Below are positions 1 through 8,320 of a stretch of DNA of 64,000 bases, piece by piece. The notes beneath the pieces were generated by a model. It was not told the origin of the DNA. It saw only the letters and a program-made list of their open reading frames with translations, and searched no databases. The stretch's first letter is position 1. Each line of letters opens with the position of its first letter. Source of the stretch: Stigonema ocellatum SAG 48.90 = DSM 106950 (GTDB taxonomy: Bacteria > Cyanobacteriota > Cyanobacteriia > Cyanobacteriales > Nostocaceae); contig JADQBA010000012.1 of NCBI GenBank assembly GCA_016903675.1, positions 1 to 64,000 of the forward strand, read 5' to 3'. The translations under genes were made by a program, and so were the position numbers.

Positions 1-2
1 AA

Positions 3-60
3 GACAGCGATCCAACTTCTCTCTTGGCGTTTCCCTTTGGGAGAAGCTTGGATCGCTGTC
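3..60. repeat. Long inverted repeat (hairpin)
   Basis: The arms gacagcgatccaa (3-15) and ttggatcgctgtc (48-60) are exact reverse complements. The inner cttctc/gagaag pair extends the stem around a loop of about 20 bases. A partial copy of the arm (agcgatccaagct) follows at about 66-79. This looks like a small dispersed palindromic or MITE-type element at the window edge; no coding content is seen. Confidence 0.6.
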
Positions 61-117
61 AAGAAAGCGATCCAAGCTACGTTCGGCTTGTACCCGTTTG
101 GGGTGTGGTTGTTTTAT

Positions 118-165
118 CGAACCCTACACCCCACACCCCACCCCCCACACCCCACACCCCATTTT
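118..165. repeat. Short tandem C-rich repeat
   Basis: Variations of ccccacaccc are repeated several times. It is one of many short tandemly repeated tracts in this window, typical of intergenic DNA in filamentous cyanobacteria. Confidence 0.6.
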
Positions 166-194
166 TGGTCAACAATCAACAATTCCCACTCCCC

Positions 195-214
195 CCTGGG
201 GTTAAAACCCCAGG
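195..214. terminator. Hairpin downstream of the 237-1106 gene
   Basis: A perfect inverted repeat, cctggggtt-aa-aaccccagg, lies 22 bases beyond the stop codon of the minus-strand gene. It could end that transcript. There is no clear U-tract, so it may instead be a relic IS200/IS605 end, which has the same kind of stem. Confidence 0.4.
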
Positions 215-236
215 CTATCCCCACTCCCTATTTCTT

Positions 237-1106
237 TCAGTATGGCGGATAAGCAAAATCATCCTCATCAGCGTAAACGTAAGAACTAGAAACCCCCGCC
301 ATCGCCACTTTGGGTGTTTCTAATTTTATAGATTCTTTACCAAAATCCTTGTGTTCTTCAAAGGTCTTGGAGATAATCACAGACTCGAAGGAATCCGAAG
401 CAATGAGGTATTGTGTTAAAGTCCCAACTGTGGGATGTTTATAGTCCACAGTCGAAGCGACTAAAACCGTATTTGGTTCAATGCCTCTTTCTTCACAATC
501 AATGATGGGGCAAAATATGCCGTGGGCATGGAAGAGGGGACCTTTTGGTGTCACAGGTTGCTTGCGGTACCCAGCATAAGCCTTTTCTAGTTCGGCGACA
601 AACCCCCCCGCTACCCTACCTTGTTGGTATTCGCAGTAAGCTTTACTGAAACTTGCTCCTGCTACACCATTGAGAGTTAATTGCAAAGGTAATTTATTTA
701 AAAACTTTTTATTTTCTCCTACTAAAAAAATTAGATAGCGAGTAAAGGTTTTAAATTTAAGTTTGTCTGCTAAAAAAGCATCATAATTATCTTTGAGTGT
801 ACCTAGCTTCATTCCTGTTTCTCGGTCTTTTACAGACAATGGTCCCCGACGTACTATGACTAAGGCTGGAGTGGCACAGAGAAAAACCGTTTCAACTCCG
901 GAGCTAAATTCATGCTCCACTTGATGCCAATTATCATCCGGTTCAAAGCCAACTGCATGAGCATTATCCAGCTTAACCGCCAAGCCATGGGGCTGGATAC
1001 CATCTTTGTCATACCGAGGATTAATCATCTGACACCAGGGGATGACTTGAGAAGGCGGTGCATTGAACTTCTCGTCCTCAAAGTCGAAATTTACAGATGG
1101 TTTCAT
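237..1106 (-). CDS. DUF5895-like conserved cyanobacterial protein
   Basis: This 289-residue protein resembles the DUF5895 family of cyanobacterial proteins, whose role is unknown. That assignment is from memory of sequences beginning with a motif like VIPWCQMINPR, here at residues 22-32. No signal peptide or membrane segment is visible. The composition is that of a soluble alpha/beta protein with an acidic, aromatic C-terminus (DEDDFAYPPY). Such proteins are sometimes found near accessory or plasmid-like functions, but the neighbour here is panC-cmk, separated by more than 500 bases of repeats, so context gives no clue. The ATG at 1106 is the only good start. Confidence 0.6.
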   Translation of the reverse strand: MKPSVNFDFEDEKFNAPPSQVIPWCQMINPRYDKDGIQPHGLAVKLDNAHAVGFEPDDNWHQVEHEFSSGVETVFLCATPALVIVRRGPLSVKDRETGMKLGTLKDNYDAFLADKLKFKTFTRYLIFLVGENKKFLNKLPLQLTLNGVAGASFSKAYCEYQQGRVAGGFVAELEKAYAGYRKQPVTPKGPLFHAHGIFCPIIDCEERGIEPNTVLVASTVDYKHPTVGTLTQYLIASDSFESVIISKTFEEHKDFGKESIKLETPKVAMAGVSSSYVYADEDDFAYPPY

Positions 1107-1160
1107 CGTCTTAGGCGCTACGCATTTTCTAAACTCGATTTTAACAAAATCACCGTAATT

Positions 1161-1188
1161 CCCCGGTCTTCAGCGAAGTAAGCCGGGG
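1161..1188. repeat. IS200/IS605-end-like hairpin
   Basis: The arms ccccggtct and agccgggg pair with one bulge around a loop containing cagcgaagt. Stems of this kind mark the ends of IS200/IS605-family elements and survive as solo ends. No transposase is adjacent, so this is a suggestion only. Confidence 0.35.
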
Positions 1189-1253
1189 ATATCAGGCAGA
1201 AAATGACCGAAAACACCTCCGATAAATATAGCAATTCTATTTAAGATCGGAAC

Positions 1254-1396
1254 TTGGGGGACAAGGGGGACAAGGAAGACTTGGGGATAAGGGGACAAGG
1301 GGGACAAGGGGGACAAGGGGGATAAGGGGGATAAGGGGGATAAGGGGGACAAGGGGGACAAGGGGGACAAGGAGGATAAGGGGACAAGGGGATCAG
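1254..1396. repeat. 9-bp tandem repeat tract (gggggacaa / gggggataa)
   Basis: About fifteen near-perfect copies of a 9-bp unit alternate between gggggacaa and gggggataa. Because the unit is a multiple of three, the reverse strand reads as a Pro-Leu-Ser repeat, but nothing suggests translation. Confidence 0.85.
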
Positions 1397-1477
1397 GAAG
1401 AGGTGAATAAATAATATATTCGCTTCTACCTTGTTGGTATAGGGGCAGGGTGTGATTCAAAGAAGTCTTCCTTCAAT

Positions 1478-1628
1478 CCCCCACTCCCCCACTCCCCCAC
1501 TCCCCCACTCCCCCACTCCCCCACTCCCCCACTCCCCACTCCCCCACTCCCCACTCCCCACTCCCCCACTCCCCCACTCCCCCACTCCCCCACTCCCCAC
1601 TCCCCATTCCCCATTCCCCATTCCCCCA
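1478..1628. repeat. 7-8-bp tandem repeat tract (ccccact)
   Basis: Roughly twenty copies of cccccact or ccccact end just 3 bases from the stop codon of panC-cmk. This is a typical cyanobacterial short tandemly repeated repetitive sequence. Confidence 0.85.
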
Positions 1629-1630
1629 CT

Positions 1631-3235
1631 TTAAAACTCAGATAACTGCTGCTTGTAATAGTTAACAATCTGTGCAGTTACCTCAGCTATGGTCAGACCA
1701 TCGGTGCTAATTTCAGTTGCATCTATGGCTTTTTGCAAAGGAGAAACTTTGCGGGTGCTGTCTTTCCAGTCACGTTCGGCGATATCACTCTCCAGCTGCT
1801 CTAAACTCACTTCAGGTAGACCTTGTTTTTTGAAGTCTTGCTGGCGGCGACGTGCGCGTTCACTTACAGAAGCAGTCAAGAAAATTTTTACTTCTGCATC
1901 TGGGAAAACGTGGGTACCAATGTCTCGTCCTTCAGCAACTAAACCACCTTTTTTGCCCCAGCTTTGCTGCTGTTTAACCAGTGCTTGACGCACAGCGCTT
2001 TGCGCTGCTATTACCGAGACAATAGAAGTCACCTCAATGGTGCGAATTGCCAGGGTAACATCATTACCATTGATCCAAACCCGCACTGGAGATTTTAAAT
2101 CAGCACCGGGAGCCAGTTCAATGACACTCTGGTTAACTAATTCTGCGATCGCGCACTCATCGTCAAGAGCAATTTCCTTTTGCTGCACCAGCCAGGTGAC
2201 AGCACGGTACATTGCTCCTGTATCTAAATACACTATACCCAGATGTGCCGCCACTTGACGAGCGACGGTGGATTTTCCAGCGCCTGCTGGTCCGTCAATG
2301 GCGATGATGGGTTGGCGAGCGCGTAAAATGGTATTGTCAATCAAACGTGTAGAACCAATACGAGCCGCGATCGCAAGCATTCCTTCCTCCTCAACTGTTT
2401 CTAAAGGCATTAACGTCGTCGGTTCAACCAATTCAATATATTCCACAGACACAATACTGACCATTGCCACTTCTTGCTGCACCACTGACAAAAGCTTGTG
2501 AGAGTGCCGTTCTCCGGCACGAAAGGCTGCTTGGGCCTGCTGCAAGCCGCGATACAATACGGCTGCAAGCTGTTTTTGTGTTGCAGTCAAATATTGGTTA
2601 CGAGAACTCAAGGCTAGACCTGATGCTTCCCGCACTGTTGGACAAGCAACAATTTCTATGGGCAAACTCAAATCAGCAACTAGCCGTTTGATAATAGCCA
2701 CTTGCTGTCCATCTTTTTGACCAAAGTAGGCTCGGTCAGGCTGTACCAAGTTAAAAAGCTTGGTAATAATTGTAGCTACACCCTGAAAGTGACCCAGCCG
2801 AGAACTACTACACAAGCCAGTTATCATAGCAGACGGAGGGTGAACTTGTGTAATAAGTGATTCTTGTATATTCTTCAGGCCGACTCCCATTTCTTCCGGA
2901 GTCGGTGCAAAAATTGCATCGACCCCCACTTGTTCACAAAATTGACAATCTTGCTCTAAAGTGCGGGGATAGCGTTGATAATCTTCATTAGGACCAAATT
3001 GCAATGGATTGACGAAAATACTAACAATTACTGTGGTATTTTCTTGCCGCGCCCGTTGAATCAAGCTTAAATGACCTTGATGTAAGGCTCCCATGGTGGG
3101 AATCAGACCGACTGCCGTCCCGGACCTGCTAGTCACCTCAAATTGTAGAGGCTGCTCTTGCTCCAGAAGCTGTTTTTCTAATGGGCGTTTAGCTAAATAG
3201 CAGCGTAAAGCTACCACTGTTGTCAACAGGCGCAC
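1631..3235 (-). CDS. panC-cmk: Bifunctional pantoate--beta-alanine ligase / cytidylate kinase
   Basis: The enzyme makes pantothenate from pantoate, beta-alanine and ATP, and phosphorylates CMP/dCMP. Residues 1 to about 305 are the PanC domain. It shows the nucleotide-binding PTMGALHQGH at 46-55, FVNPLQFGPNEDY at 74-86 and FGQKDGQQ at 171-178. Residues from about 308 onward are the CMP kinase, with the P-loop GPAGAGKST at 315-323 and LDTGAMYRA at 337-345. At 534 residues it has the usual length for the fused form, which is characteristic of cyanobacteria; most bacteria have separate genes. Both domains look intact. It is transcribed alone, with repeats on both sides. The partner gene panD lies far away at 59.9 kb. 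Confidence 0.97.
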   Translation of the reverse strand: MRLLTTVVALRCYLAKRPLEKQLLEQEQPLQFEVTSRSGTAVGLIPTMGALHQGHLSLIQRARQENTTVIVSIFVNPLQFGPNEDYQRYPRTLEQDCQFCEQVGVDAIFAPTPEEMGVGLKNIQESLITQVHPPSAMITGLCSSSRLGHFQGVATIITKLFNLVQPDRAYFGQKDGQQVAIIKRLVADLSLPIEIVACPTVREASGLALSSRNQYLTATQKQLAAVLYRGLQQAQAAFRAGERHSHKLLSVVQQEVAMVSIVSVEYIELVEPTTLMPLETVEEEGMLAIAARIGSTRLIDNTILRARQPIIAIDGPAGAGKSTVARQVAAHLGIVYLDTGAMYRAVTWLVQQKEIALDDECAIAELVNQSVIELAPGADLKSPVRVWINGNDVTLAIRTIEVTSIVSVIAAQSAVRQALVKQQQSWGKKGGLVAEGRDIGTHVFPDAEVKIFLTASVSERARRRQQDFKKQGLPEVSLEQLESDIAERDWKDSTRKVSPLQKAIDATEISTDGLTIAEVTAQIVNYYKQQLSEF

Positions 3236-3339
3236 AAAATACCCCTAGTTTTTATCTAGTTCTCCCCGTTAGTTTATCTAAAAACTACAAAAGGTAGGGG
3301 TAGGGGTAAGTGCAAAAACACAACAAATTGCTGTTAGTT

Positions 3340-3460
3340 GTTTGGTGTTTGGAATCACAACCAACAACAAATTGTTGTTAGTTGTTAGTTCTTTGGTGTT
3401 TGGAATCACAACCAACAACCAACAACCAACACCCAACAACCAACAACCAACACCCAACTT
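3340..3460. repeat. Repeats (caacaacc units) between panC-cmk and rlpA-like gene
   Basis: Two copies of a block containing gtttggaatcacaaccaacaac (spaced about 55 bases) are followed by a run of caaccaacaac/cacccaacaac units. They end at the stop codon of the RlpA-like gene. No coding potential is seen. Confidence 0.7.
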
Positions 3461-4534
3461 TTATCTTCCGAGGACTTCTATCCGCACGTGTGCAACGCCA
3501 CTACTCATCATTCCCAAAATCCGTGCTGCCGCAGCGGAAAGGTCAATAATTCTGCCCCTAATGTACGGACCTCGGTCATTAATGCGTACCACAACAGAAC
3601 GACCATTGTGAGTGTTGGTAACACGAACTTTTGTACCAAGAGGTAAGCTGCGATGAGCAGCGGTCATTCCTTCTGGATTATACCTCTCGCCTGCTGCGGT
3701 TTGATTTCCAGAACCATCATAGCCGTACCAAGAAGCCATACCTTTAAAAGTGATTAGCACATTGCCCATGGCAATCTGTTTTGGCAACTTGGGTATTGGC
3801 ACCGATAGTTGCCCTGGTAAATTAGCAATCTCACCTAAAGGTGATGCATTACCTATGAGTTCCCGTAGACGATTGGCTGCAAGCAATGCATCTTTTGCGG
3901 GATTGTTGGTTGTCTGTGCTAGTCGTGTATTGCCATTGATTTCCACGAGTTCTTCGTTATTAACTTTGATAATGTAGCGATCGCAGGGCTTTTGTTGGCC
4001 ATGAGGATTTTTTTTCTGGGATTGATTTGCAGTTTTAGATTCGCTTCCGGCTTTCCAACTCACTGTTATCTTGCTGGCATCTACTTTATCGAATATTAGC
4101 TGGTTGATCCTAGCTGCTACTGCTGTAGCCCTTTGAACTGGGTCATTCAAGCCTAAGTTTGTCTGACTGTTAATACCCCCAATTGTTGCCACTTTTATTG
4201 GGTTCTGGGCAACATCGCCAATTACACCAACTTTAGTCTCTTCATGTGTAACTGGTTGTTGACCTATAAAGGTTAGAACGGGGATATTGTGAACATAGAG
4301 CGTTGCCGCCTGATGACCAGCCACAGATGAAGTGTGAATTTCAGCAATCACAGCTGCATCTGTGGCAAGTTCCTCTGTTGGGGATTGGTACTCTCCCACT
4401 TTCATCACATCATCGGAAGGCGTCGATGGCGAAGTAGGAGCGTTTTCCTTGGTGGTTTGGGCGCGTCCAACTGACGGCATACCCAAAACAGTACTAAACA
4501 GAGTGACAACAGTCCAAAAATGTCTTTGATTCAT
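3461..4534 (-). CDS. RlpA-like double-psi beta-barrel protein (septal-ring lytic transglycosylase family)
   Basis: This is an exported 357-residue protein. A signal peptide (about residues 1-26, ending near VGRAQ) is followed by a long, poorly conserved region. A C-terminal double-psi beta-barrel of the RlpA family occupies about 263-357, with GMASWYG at 265-271, the TAAGERYN turn and RINDRGPY at 317-324. RlpA proteins act in the periplasm or outer membrane on naked glycan strands at the division septum, and the DRGP motif belongs to the catalytic face. The middle domain is typical of cyanobacterial members and has no clear function. No SPOR domain is visible, unlike in E. coli RlpA. Nearby genes do not form an operon with it. 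Confidence 0.85.
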   Translation of the reverse strand: MNQRHFWTVVTLFSTVLGMPSVGRAQTTKENAPTSPSTPSDDVMKVGEYQSPTEELATDAAVIAEIHTSSVAGHQAATLYVHNIPVLTFIGQQPVTHEETKVGVIGDVAQNPIKVATIGGINSQTNLGLNDPVQRATAVAARINQLIFDKVDASKITVSWKAGSESKTANQSQKKNPHGQQKPCDRYIIKVNNEELVEINGNTRLAQTTNNPAKDALLAANRLRELIGNASPLGEIANLPGQLSVPIPKLPKQIAMGNVLITFKGMASWYGYDGSGNQTAAGERYNPEGMTAAHRSLPLGTKVRVTNTHNGRSVVVRINDRGPYIRGRIIDLSAAAARILGMMSSGVAHVRIEVLGR

Positions 4535-5054
4535 GCGTCCAAATTTTCAAGCGACTGTAGAACAGCGATTTCATAATTTATTGAGACTTTGCACCACAAG
4601 GGGTGATATTTCCCCGAAACTCACACTCGTTCCGCTTTCACTTTTTACTTATAACTGCAACAGATTAGCACGAACCTCTATGTTTGGGGATCAGGGTTTT
4701 AGCGTTAGCCTAGGTAATTTATGAAAATAAAATTCGCCTTTTTAGGTCAAAACCTTTCTCAAGAGCGGATTTTGGCTGTGCTAAAGTTTTTTGATAAATT
4801 AGAAATTTTTTTCAGAAACCTTAACAATATTTGGGAATTAAATTGATGAATTGGCATTTACTGTTGTCTATAAGCCCAATTGCTGCTAGGGTAATTCATA
4901 TAATTTCCACTTTCCTAAAAAATTACTTATGACACTTAAGTTTTAGTTATATAAATTATTTTTATATAAATTATTTTTATAGGGTTATCTTAATCACTTT
5001 GTTTCAGTGTTTGTTACCCATTCCCAGAAAAGACTCTGAATGGTATAATCAGAA
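4535..5054. other. Gene-free AT-rich stretch
   Basis: About 520 bases between the RlpA-like gene start and the glutaminase relic. It is AT-rich with oligo-A and oligo-T runs and a duplicated atataaattatttt near 4951-4980. It probably carries the rlpA-like promoter, but I cannot point to a convincing -35/-10 pair. No gene was found. Confidence 0.5.
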
Positions 5055-5370
5055 AATTTACAAGCACTTGAGGATTATGGAAGAGATTATGTTTTGAATA
5101 CGTCTGGTGTAGAACCAACACCAGACGTATTCAACGCAATTATCCTTGATGCCCAATCAAAACGACCCTACAATCCTATGGTGAATGCAGGAGCGATCGC
5201 CACCACAAGCTAGATCAAGGAGTCGGGTGCAACCGAACGTCTCAATCGGATGCTAGATATGTTCCGGCGATACATTGATCGCGATGTTTATGTTGACATT
5301 TCGGTCTTCACCTCAGAACGCACCACAGGACATCGCAACCGTGCAATGGGACACTTGATGCTACATTTTA
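5055..5370 (+). pseudogene. Decayed glutaminase (GlsA-type) fragment
   Basis: One reading frame from about 5064 gives ALEDYGRDYVL, then GVEPTPDVFNAIILD, RPYNPMVNAGAIATTS, a TAG stop at 5211-5213, then in the same frame ERLNRMLDMFRRYIDRD and VFTSERTTGHRNRAMGHLML. These are signature stretches of the serine-dependent glutaminase family, including the NAGAI active-site region. Both ends of the roughly 300-residue family are missing: similarity begins in the middle of the N-terminal half and stops after HLML. With the internal stop this is clearly a relic. Its 3' end abuts the convergent Arg-rich small gene. Confidence 0.85.
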
Positions 5371-5384
5371 GCATTATGCAATTT

Positions 5385-5642
5385 CTAACGCCGCCAATCA
5401 TGACGATCCCTGTAACCGTGTTCTTCACGCCACCGACGTTCGCGGTAACGTTCTTCACGCCACCGACGTTCGCGGCGTTCTTCACGCCATCGGCGATCGC
5501 GCCAATAGTCACGCTCGCGGTCATAATGATGGTAACGATACCAATCACCATCGTATGGCGAGGCATCAGCATTTTGAGCAACAGCCAGAACAGACATGCT
5601 TCCCACGAGAACTGCCAAAATAGCGGGAGCAAAGCGTTTCAT
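5385..5642 (-). CDS. Small secreted Arg/Trp/Tyr-rich protein
   Basis: This 85-residue protein starts at the ATG at 5642 (MKRFAPAILAVLVG), which begins a good signal peptide with likely cleavage after the ADA near residue 27. An upstream in-frame start would add 13 residues ahead of the signal and is less likely. The mature part is extremely basic, with a repeated RRWREER motif reflected in DNA repeats (cgttcttcacgccaccgacg, twice). It resembles small exported, Arg/Tyr-rich cyanobacterial proteins of unknown role, possibly binding anionic surfaces or nucleic acid. It converges on the glutaminase relic. No family was recognised with confidence. Confidence 0.65.
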   Translation of the reverse strand: MKRFAPAILAVLVGSMSVLAVAQNADASPYDGDWYRYHHYDRERDYWRDRRWREERRERRWREERYRERRWREEHGYRDRHDWRR

Positions 5643-6106
5643 ATTTTTACACCCATGAAACTGAACAATATTTTCTACCATTGCAAGAAAATAAATTACT
5701 CTATTTCTCCAAAATCCTTAATATTTATTCATATCGCAGTTAATTACTTGACTTTTAAGCATGAATGTGTATTGCCTTCTTGAGAGGAGGAAGTTAGATT
5801 TTTCTCGTTCATGTCTAATTGTGTTTTTCCATCGTCTTTCTCCACTGCTTCCTGAACAAAGGGACTGTCTGATGATGAGGGGAGTAAAAAGTTACGTAAG
5901 AGTACGGTGAAGCATATTTTTGGAACCAGTTGTTCAAAAGGACAAAGTGGCAGTAATTTTGCTGATGTTTGCGGAAAAAAATTTGTATAAGATCGTATGA
6001 AAAGTTTCCTAAGTAAATTGAAAAAATCAGATTAAATATAGGTTTGATTAGCAATAAATATTAGGAGTAAATCGCACTTTTATAAAAATAATTCTTGTAA
6101 TCAGCA
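5643..6106. other. Divergent intergenic region upstream of the Hsp70 cassette
   Basis: About 460 AT-rich bases lie between the start of the small secreted-protein gene (minus) and hsp70A (plus). They probably contain both promoters. The A/T-rich run at 5990-6100 directly precedes hsp70A. A 79-codon minus-strand frame at 5815-6054 has no recognisable features and is not called. Confidence 0.45.
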
Positions 6107-8320
6107 ATGGGCAAAGCAATTGGGATTGATCTGGGGACAACTAATTCTGTTGGTGCTTTTAAGTTAGCAGAAGTAGAAGTGGTAACAGCTAATGACAACA
6201 CACCCCCAAATAGGAAACTAACGCGATCGGTTGTGGCGTACGCGCAGGATAAATTGTTGGTGGGAGACCAAGCTTACAACCAGTTGCGGGCTGACCCAGA
6301 AAATGTGATTATTTCGATCAAGCGATTGATGGGTAGGGGTTTTGGCGACCCAGCAGTACAGAAACAGAAGTCAGAATTTGGTTACAAAATTGCCCAACCA
6401 AGCCAGGGAACCGACAACAGTATTGCAGTTTGGCTAGGAGGTAAAGAATACCGTCCAGAGGATATTTCAGCCGAGATTTTGAAAAAAGTCGTGGGAAATG
6501 CCCAAGCTTATCGTCACTTAATCGGCAAAATAAACGAAGTCATTGACCAAGCGGTCATTACTATCCCTGCCTACTTCAACGATAAACAACGCCATGCTAC
6601 TCGTACAGCAGCCATCAAAGCTGGACTAACCCCGTTAGAACTGCTACCAGAACCTACTGCTGCTGCTATATCCTATGGCTTTTCGCCAAATAGCGAAGAA
6701 GTAACGACGATTTTAGTGTACGACTTTGGTGGCGGTACATTTGATGCTTCCCTGATTACAGCAGGTGGCACTTCATTTATCGAACAGGGAAAAGCCGGAG
6801 ATTTATGGCTAGGAGGAGATGACATTGATGCTCATATCATTAAGTTTGTCAAAGCACAAGTTGCCCAGGAAGAAAAAATCTCCGATATTGATGGCTTAAT
6901 TGCCAAAATGCCCTACTACCAACGGGTAAGATTTAACGCCGACCTGAAAATAGCGGTAGAACGCGCCAAAGTTGAATTAAGTAGTTCTCCAGTAGCTCAA
7001 ATTAGCCCTGCAACTCAATTACTCGATGAACTAGGAATTGCTATTCCCATTGAGGTAGAAATTACTCGCCAGCAATTTGAGGCAATGATTGGCGATTTGG
7101 TAGATCGTTCGATTCAAATTTGCCACCAAGCCCTACAAGATGCAGAATATGAGGTGGATATGGTGGATAGAGTGTTACTGGTGGGAGGTTCTTCCCAAAT
7201 CCCCTTAGTACAGCGCAAGGTCAAAGAAGCTTTTGGGGCTGATAAGGTGGTGTTGCATCCCCGCCCGATGTACGCAGTGGCAGAGGGTGCAGCTATTGTT
7301 GCATCTGGACAAACAGACAAAGTTACAACAGTTTCCCGTGATTATTTTATTAAGTTAGTTGACGGTCCGTATCCAGTCATTAGCCGAACAAAGATTCTGC
7401 CTGTGACAACATCCCACACCTTCAAAACTGTGGCTGATGGACAACGCTTAATTCACTTTAAGTTTGTTAACCCTGACCAGGTTAGACAAAATTTGGATGG
7501 GGTCGATGCAGAAGAAAGTATCGGCGATATGTGGTTGGGTTTAAACCAAGCTTATCCACGGGGAACGGAAATTTTGGTCAACTTAGAGTTGGATGAAAAA
7601 AATAACGATCTGAGAATGACAGCCACTTTAAAAAATGACCCTTCTGAAAGAGTGAGTTGTACCTTTTCACGGGGGCGCTCAGACGAGAAAATATATAAGG
7701 AATTAGAAACATCGATCAATGAACTCAACAACCAAAAGCTTACCAACATCGGTGTAGAAGAAGCTTTGAAGTTAGCAGTTCCCATAGCTCAATTAGCTAA
7801 CCAAATTATCGATCCGAAAACCGGGGAGGAACGCATCGATTTACGCGATCGCGCTTTTGCAAGTTTACAAAAACTCCAGGTTTCTATGTCTAAGGAATGT
7901 CTGGAAGCTGAATTTTTGGCAAGTGAATGCGATCGTGTAGTCAAAATTTGCGGATTTTTCATTCCCCAACCGCAGCAGGAAAGATTACAAAAGCTCAGTC
8001 AAGATTTACAAGCTGCGATCAATGACAATAACCTTTCCAGGATGCAATCTTACAGCGAAGATGCGAGACGAGAACTCAACAATCTACCAGAGCAAGTCAA
8101 ACTCATTCAAGCCTGTTTTGTGGCAATCTGCCAAGCGAAGCAAGTTGCACCCACCCAAGCAAGTGCCATGTCTGATAAACTATCTCGTCTACTAGACGAG
8201 ATCAAAAGAGGCAATGGACAAGAAGCTGAACGCTTGTGGCAAGAACTGCAACCAGATATCCAACTTTGGCTAAATCAGGAATTACCCAGCAACAGTATTG
8301 TCACAGGACTAACCCGATGA
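6107..8320 (+). CDS. Divergent Hsp70/DnaK-family protein (cassette A)
   Basis: This ATP-dependent chaperone-type protein has 737 residues. The nucleotide-binding domain (1 to about 400) is intact, with IGIDLGTTNS at 5-14, VYDFGGGTFDASL at 204-216 and RVLLVGGSSQIPLV at 355-368. A weaker substrate-binding beta domain follows (about 400-530), and then a 200-residue helical tail unlike canonical DnaK and without an EEVD-type end. It is longer and more diverged than housekeeping DnaK, so it is probably a dedicated member with its own clients. It heads a tight cluster: its stop overlaps the next start (ATGA at 8317-8320), and J-like and GrpE-like genes follow. The ATG at 6107 lacks a clear Shine-Dalgarno but fits the family N-terminus exactly. 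Confidence 0.93.
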   Translation: MGKAIGIDLGTTNSVGAFKLAEVEVVTANDNTPPNRKLTRSVVAYAQDKLLVGDQAYNQLRADPENVIISIKRLMGRGFGDPAVQKQKSEFGYKIAQPSQGTDNSIAVWLGGKEYRPEDISAEILKKVVGNAQAYRHLIGKINEVIDQAVITIPAYFNDKQRHATRTAAIKAGLTPLELLPEPTAAAISYGFSPNSEEVTTILVYDFGGGTFDASLITAGGTSFIEQGKAGDLWLGGDDIDAHIIKFVKAQVAQEEKISDIDGLIAKMPYYQRVRFNADLKIAVERAKVELSSSPVAQISPATQLLDELGIAIPIEVEITRQQFEAMIGDLVDRSIQICHQALQDAEYEVDMVDRVLLVGGSSQIPLVQRKVKEAFGADKVVLHPRPMYAVAEGAAIVASGQTDKVTTVSRDYFIKLVDGPYPVISRTKILPVTTSHTFKTVADGQRLIHFKFVNPDQVRQNLDGVDAEESIGDMWLGLNQAYPRGTEILVNLELDEKNNDLRMTATLKNDPSERVSCTFSRGRSDEKIYKELETSINELNNQKLTNIGVEEALKLAVPIAQLANQIIDPKTGEERIDLRDRAFASLQKLQVSMSKECLEAEFLASECDRVVKICGFFIPQPQQERLQKLSQDLQAAINDNNLSRMQSYSEDARRELNNLPEQVKLIQACFVAICQAKQVAPTQASAMSDKLSRLLDEIKRGNGQEAERLWQELQPDIQLWLNQELPSNSIVTGLTR

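Larger units (their letters stand above)
1107..1630. other. Gene-free stretch of hairpin and tandem repeats
   Basis: This 524-base gap between two minus-strand genes holds an imperfect hairpin (1161-1188) and two long tandem-repeat tracts (about 1254-1396 and 1478-1628). Open frames here encode only low-complexity Pro-Leu-Ser or Gly-Glu-Trp repeats and are not credible genes. Confidence 0.7.

Noticed and set aside
1170..1668. Open frames coding Pro-Leu-Ser and Gly-Glu-Trp repeats
   Set aside because: They are translations of the 9-bp and 8-bp tandem DNA repeats, with no ribosome site or known domain.
5250..5783. 177-codon plus-strand frame
   Set aside because: It begins with the tail of the glutaminase relic and then reads antisense through the Arg-rich gene; not one gene.
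5815..6054. 79-codon minus-strand frame upstream of hsp70A
   Set aside because: AT-rich, no motif, no ribosome site; probably promoter DNA.
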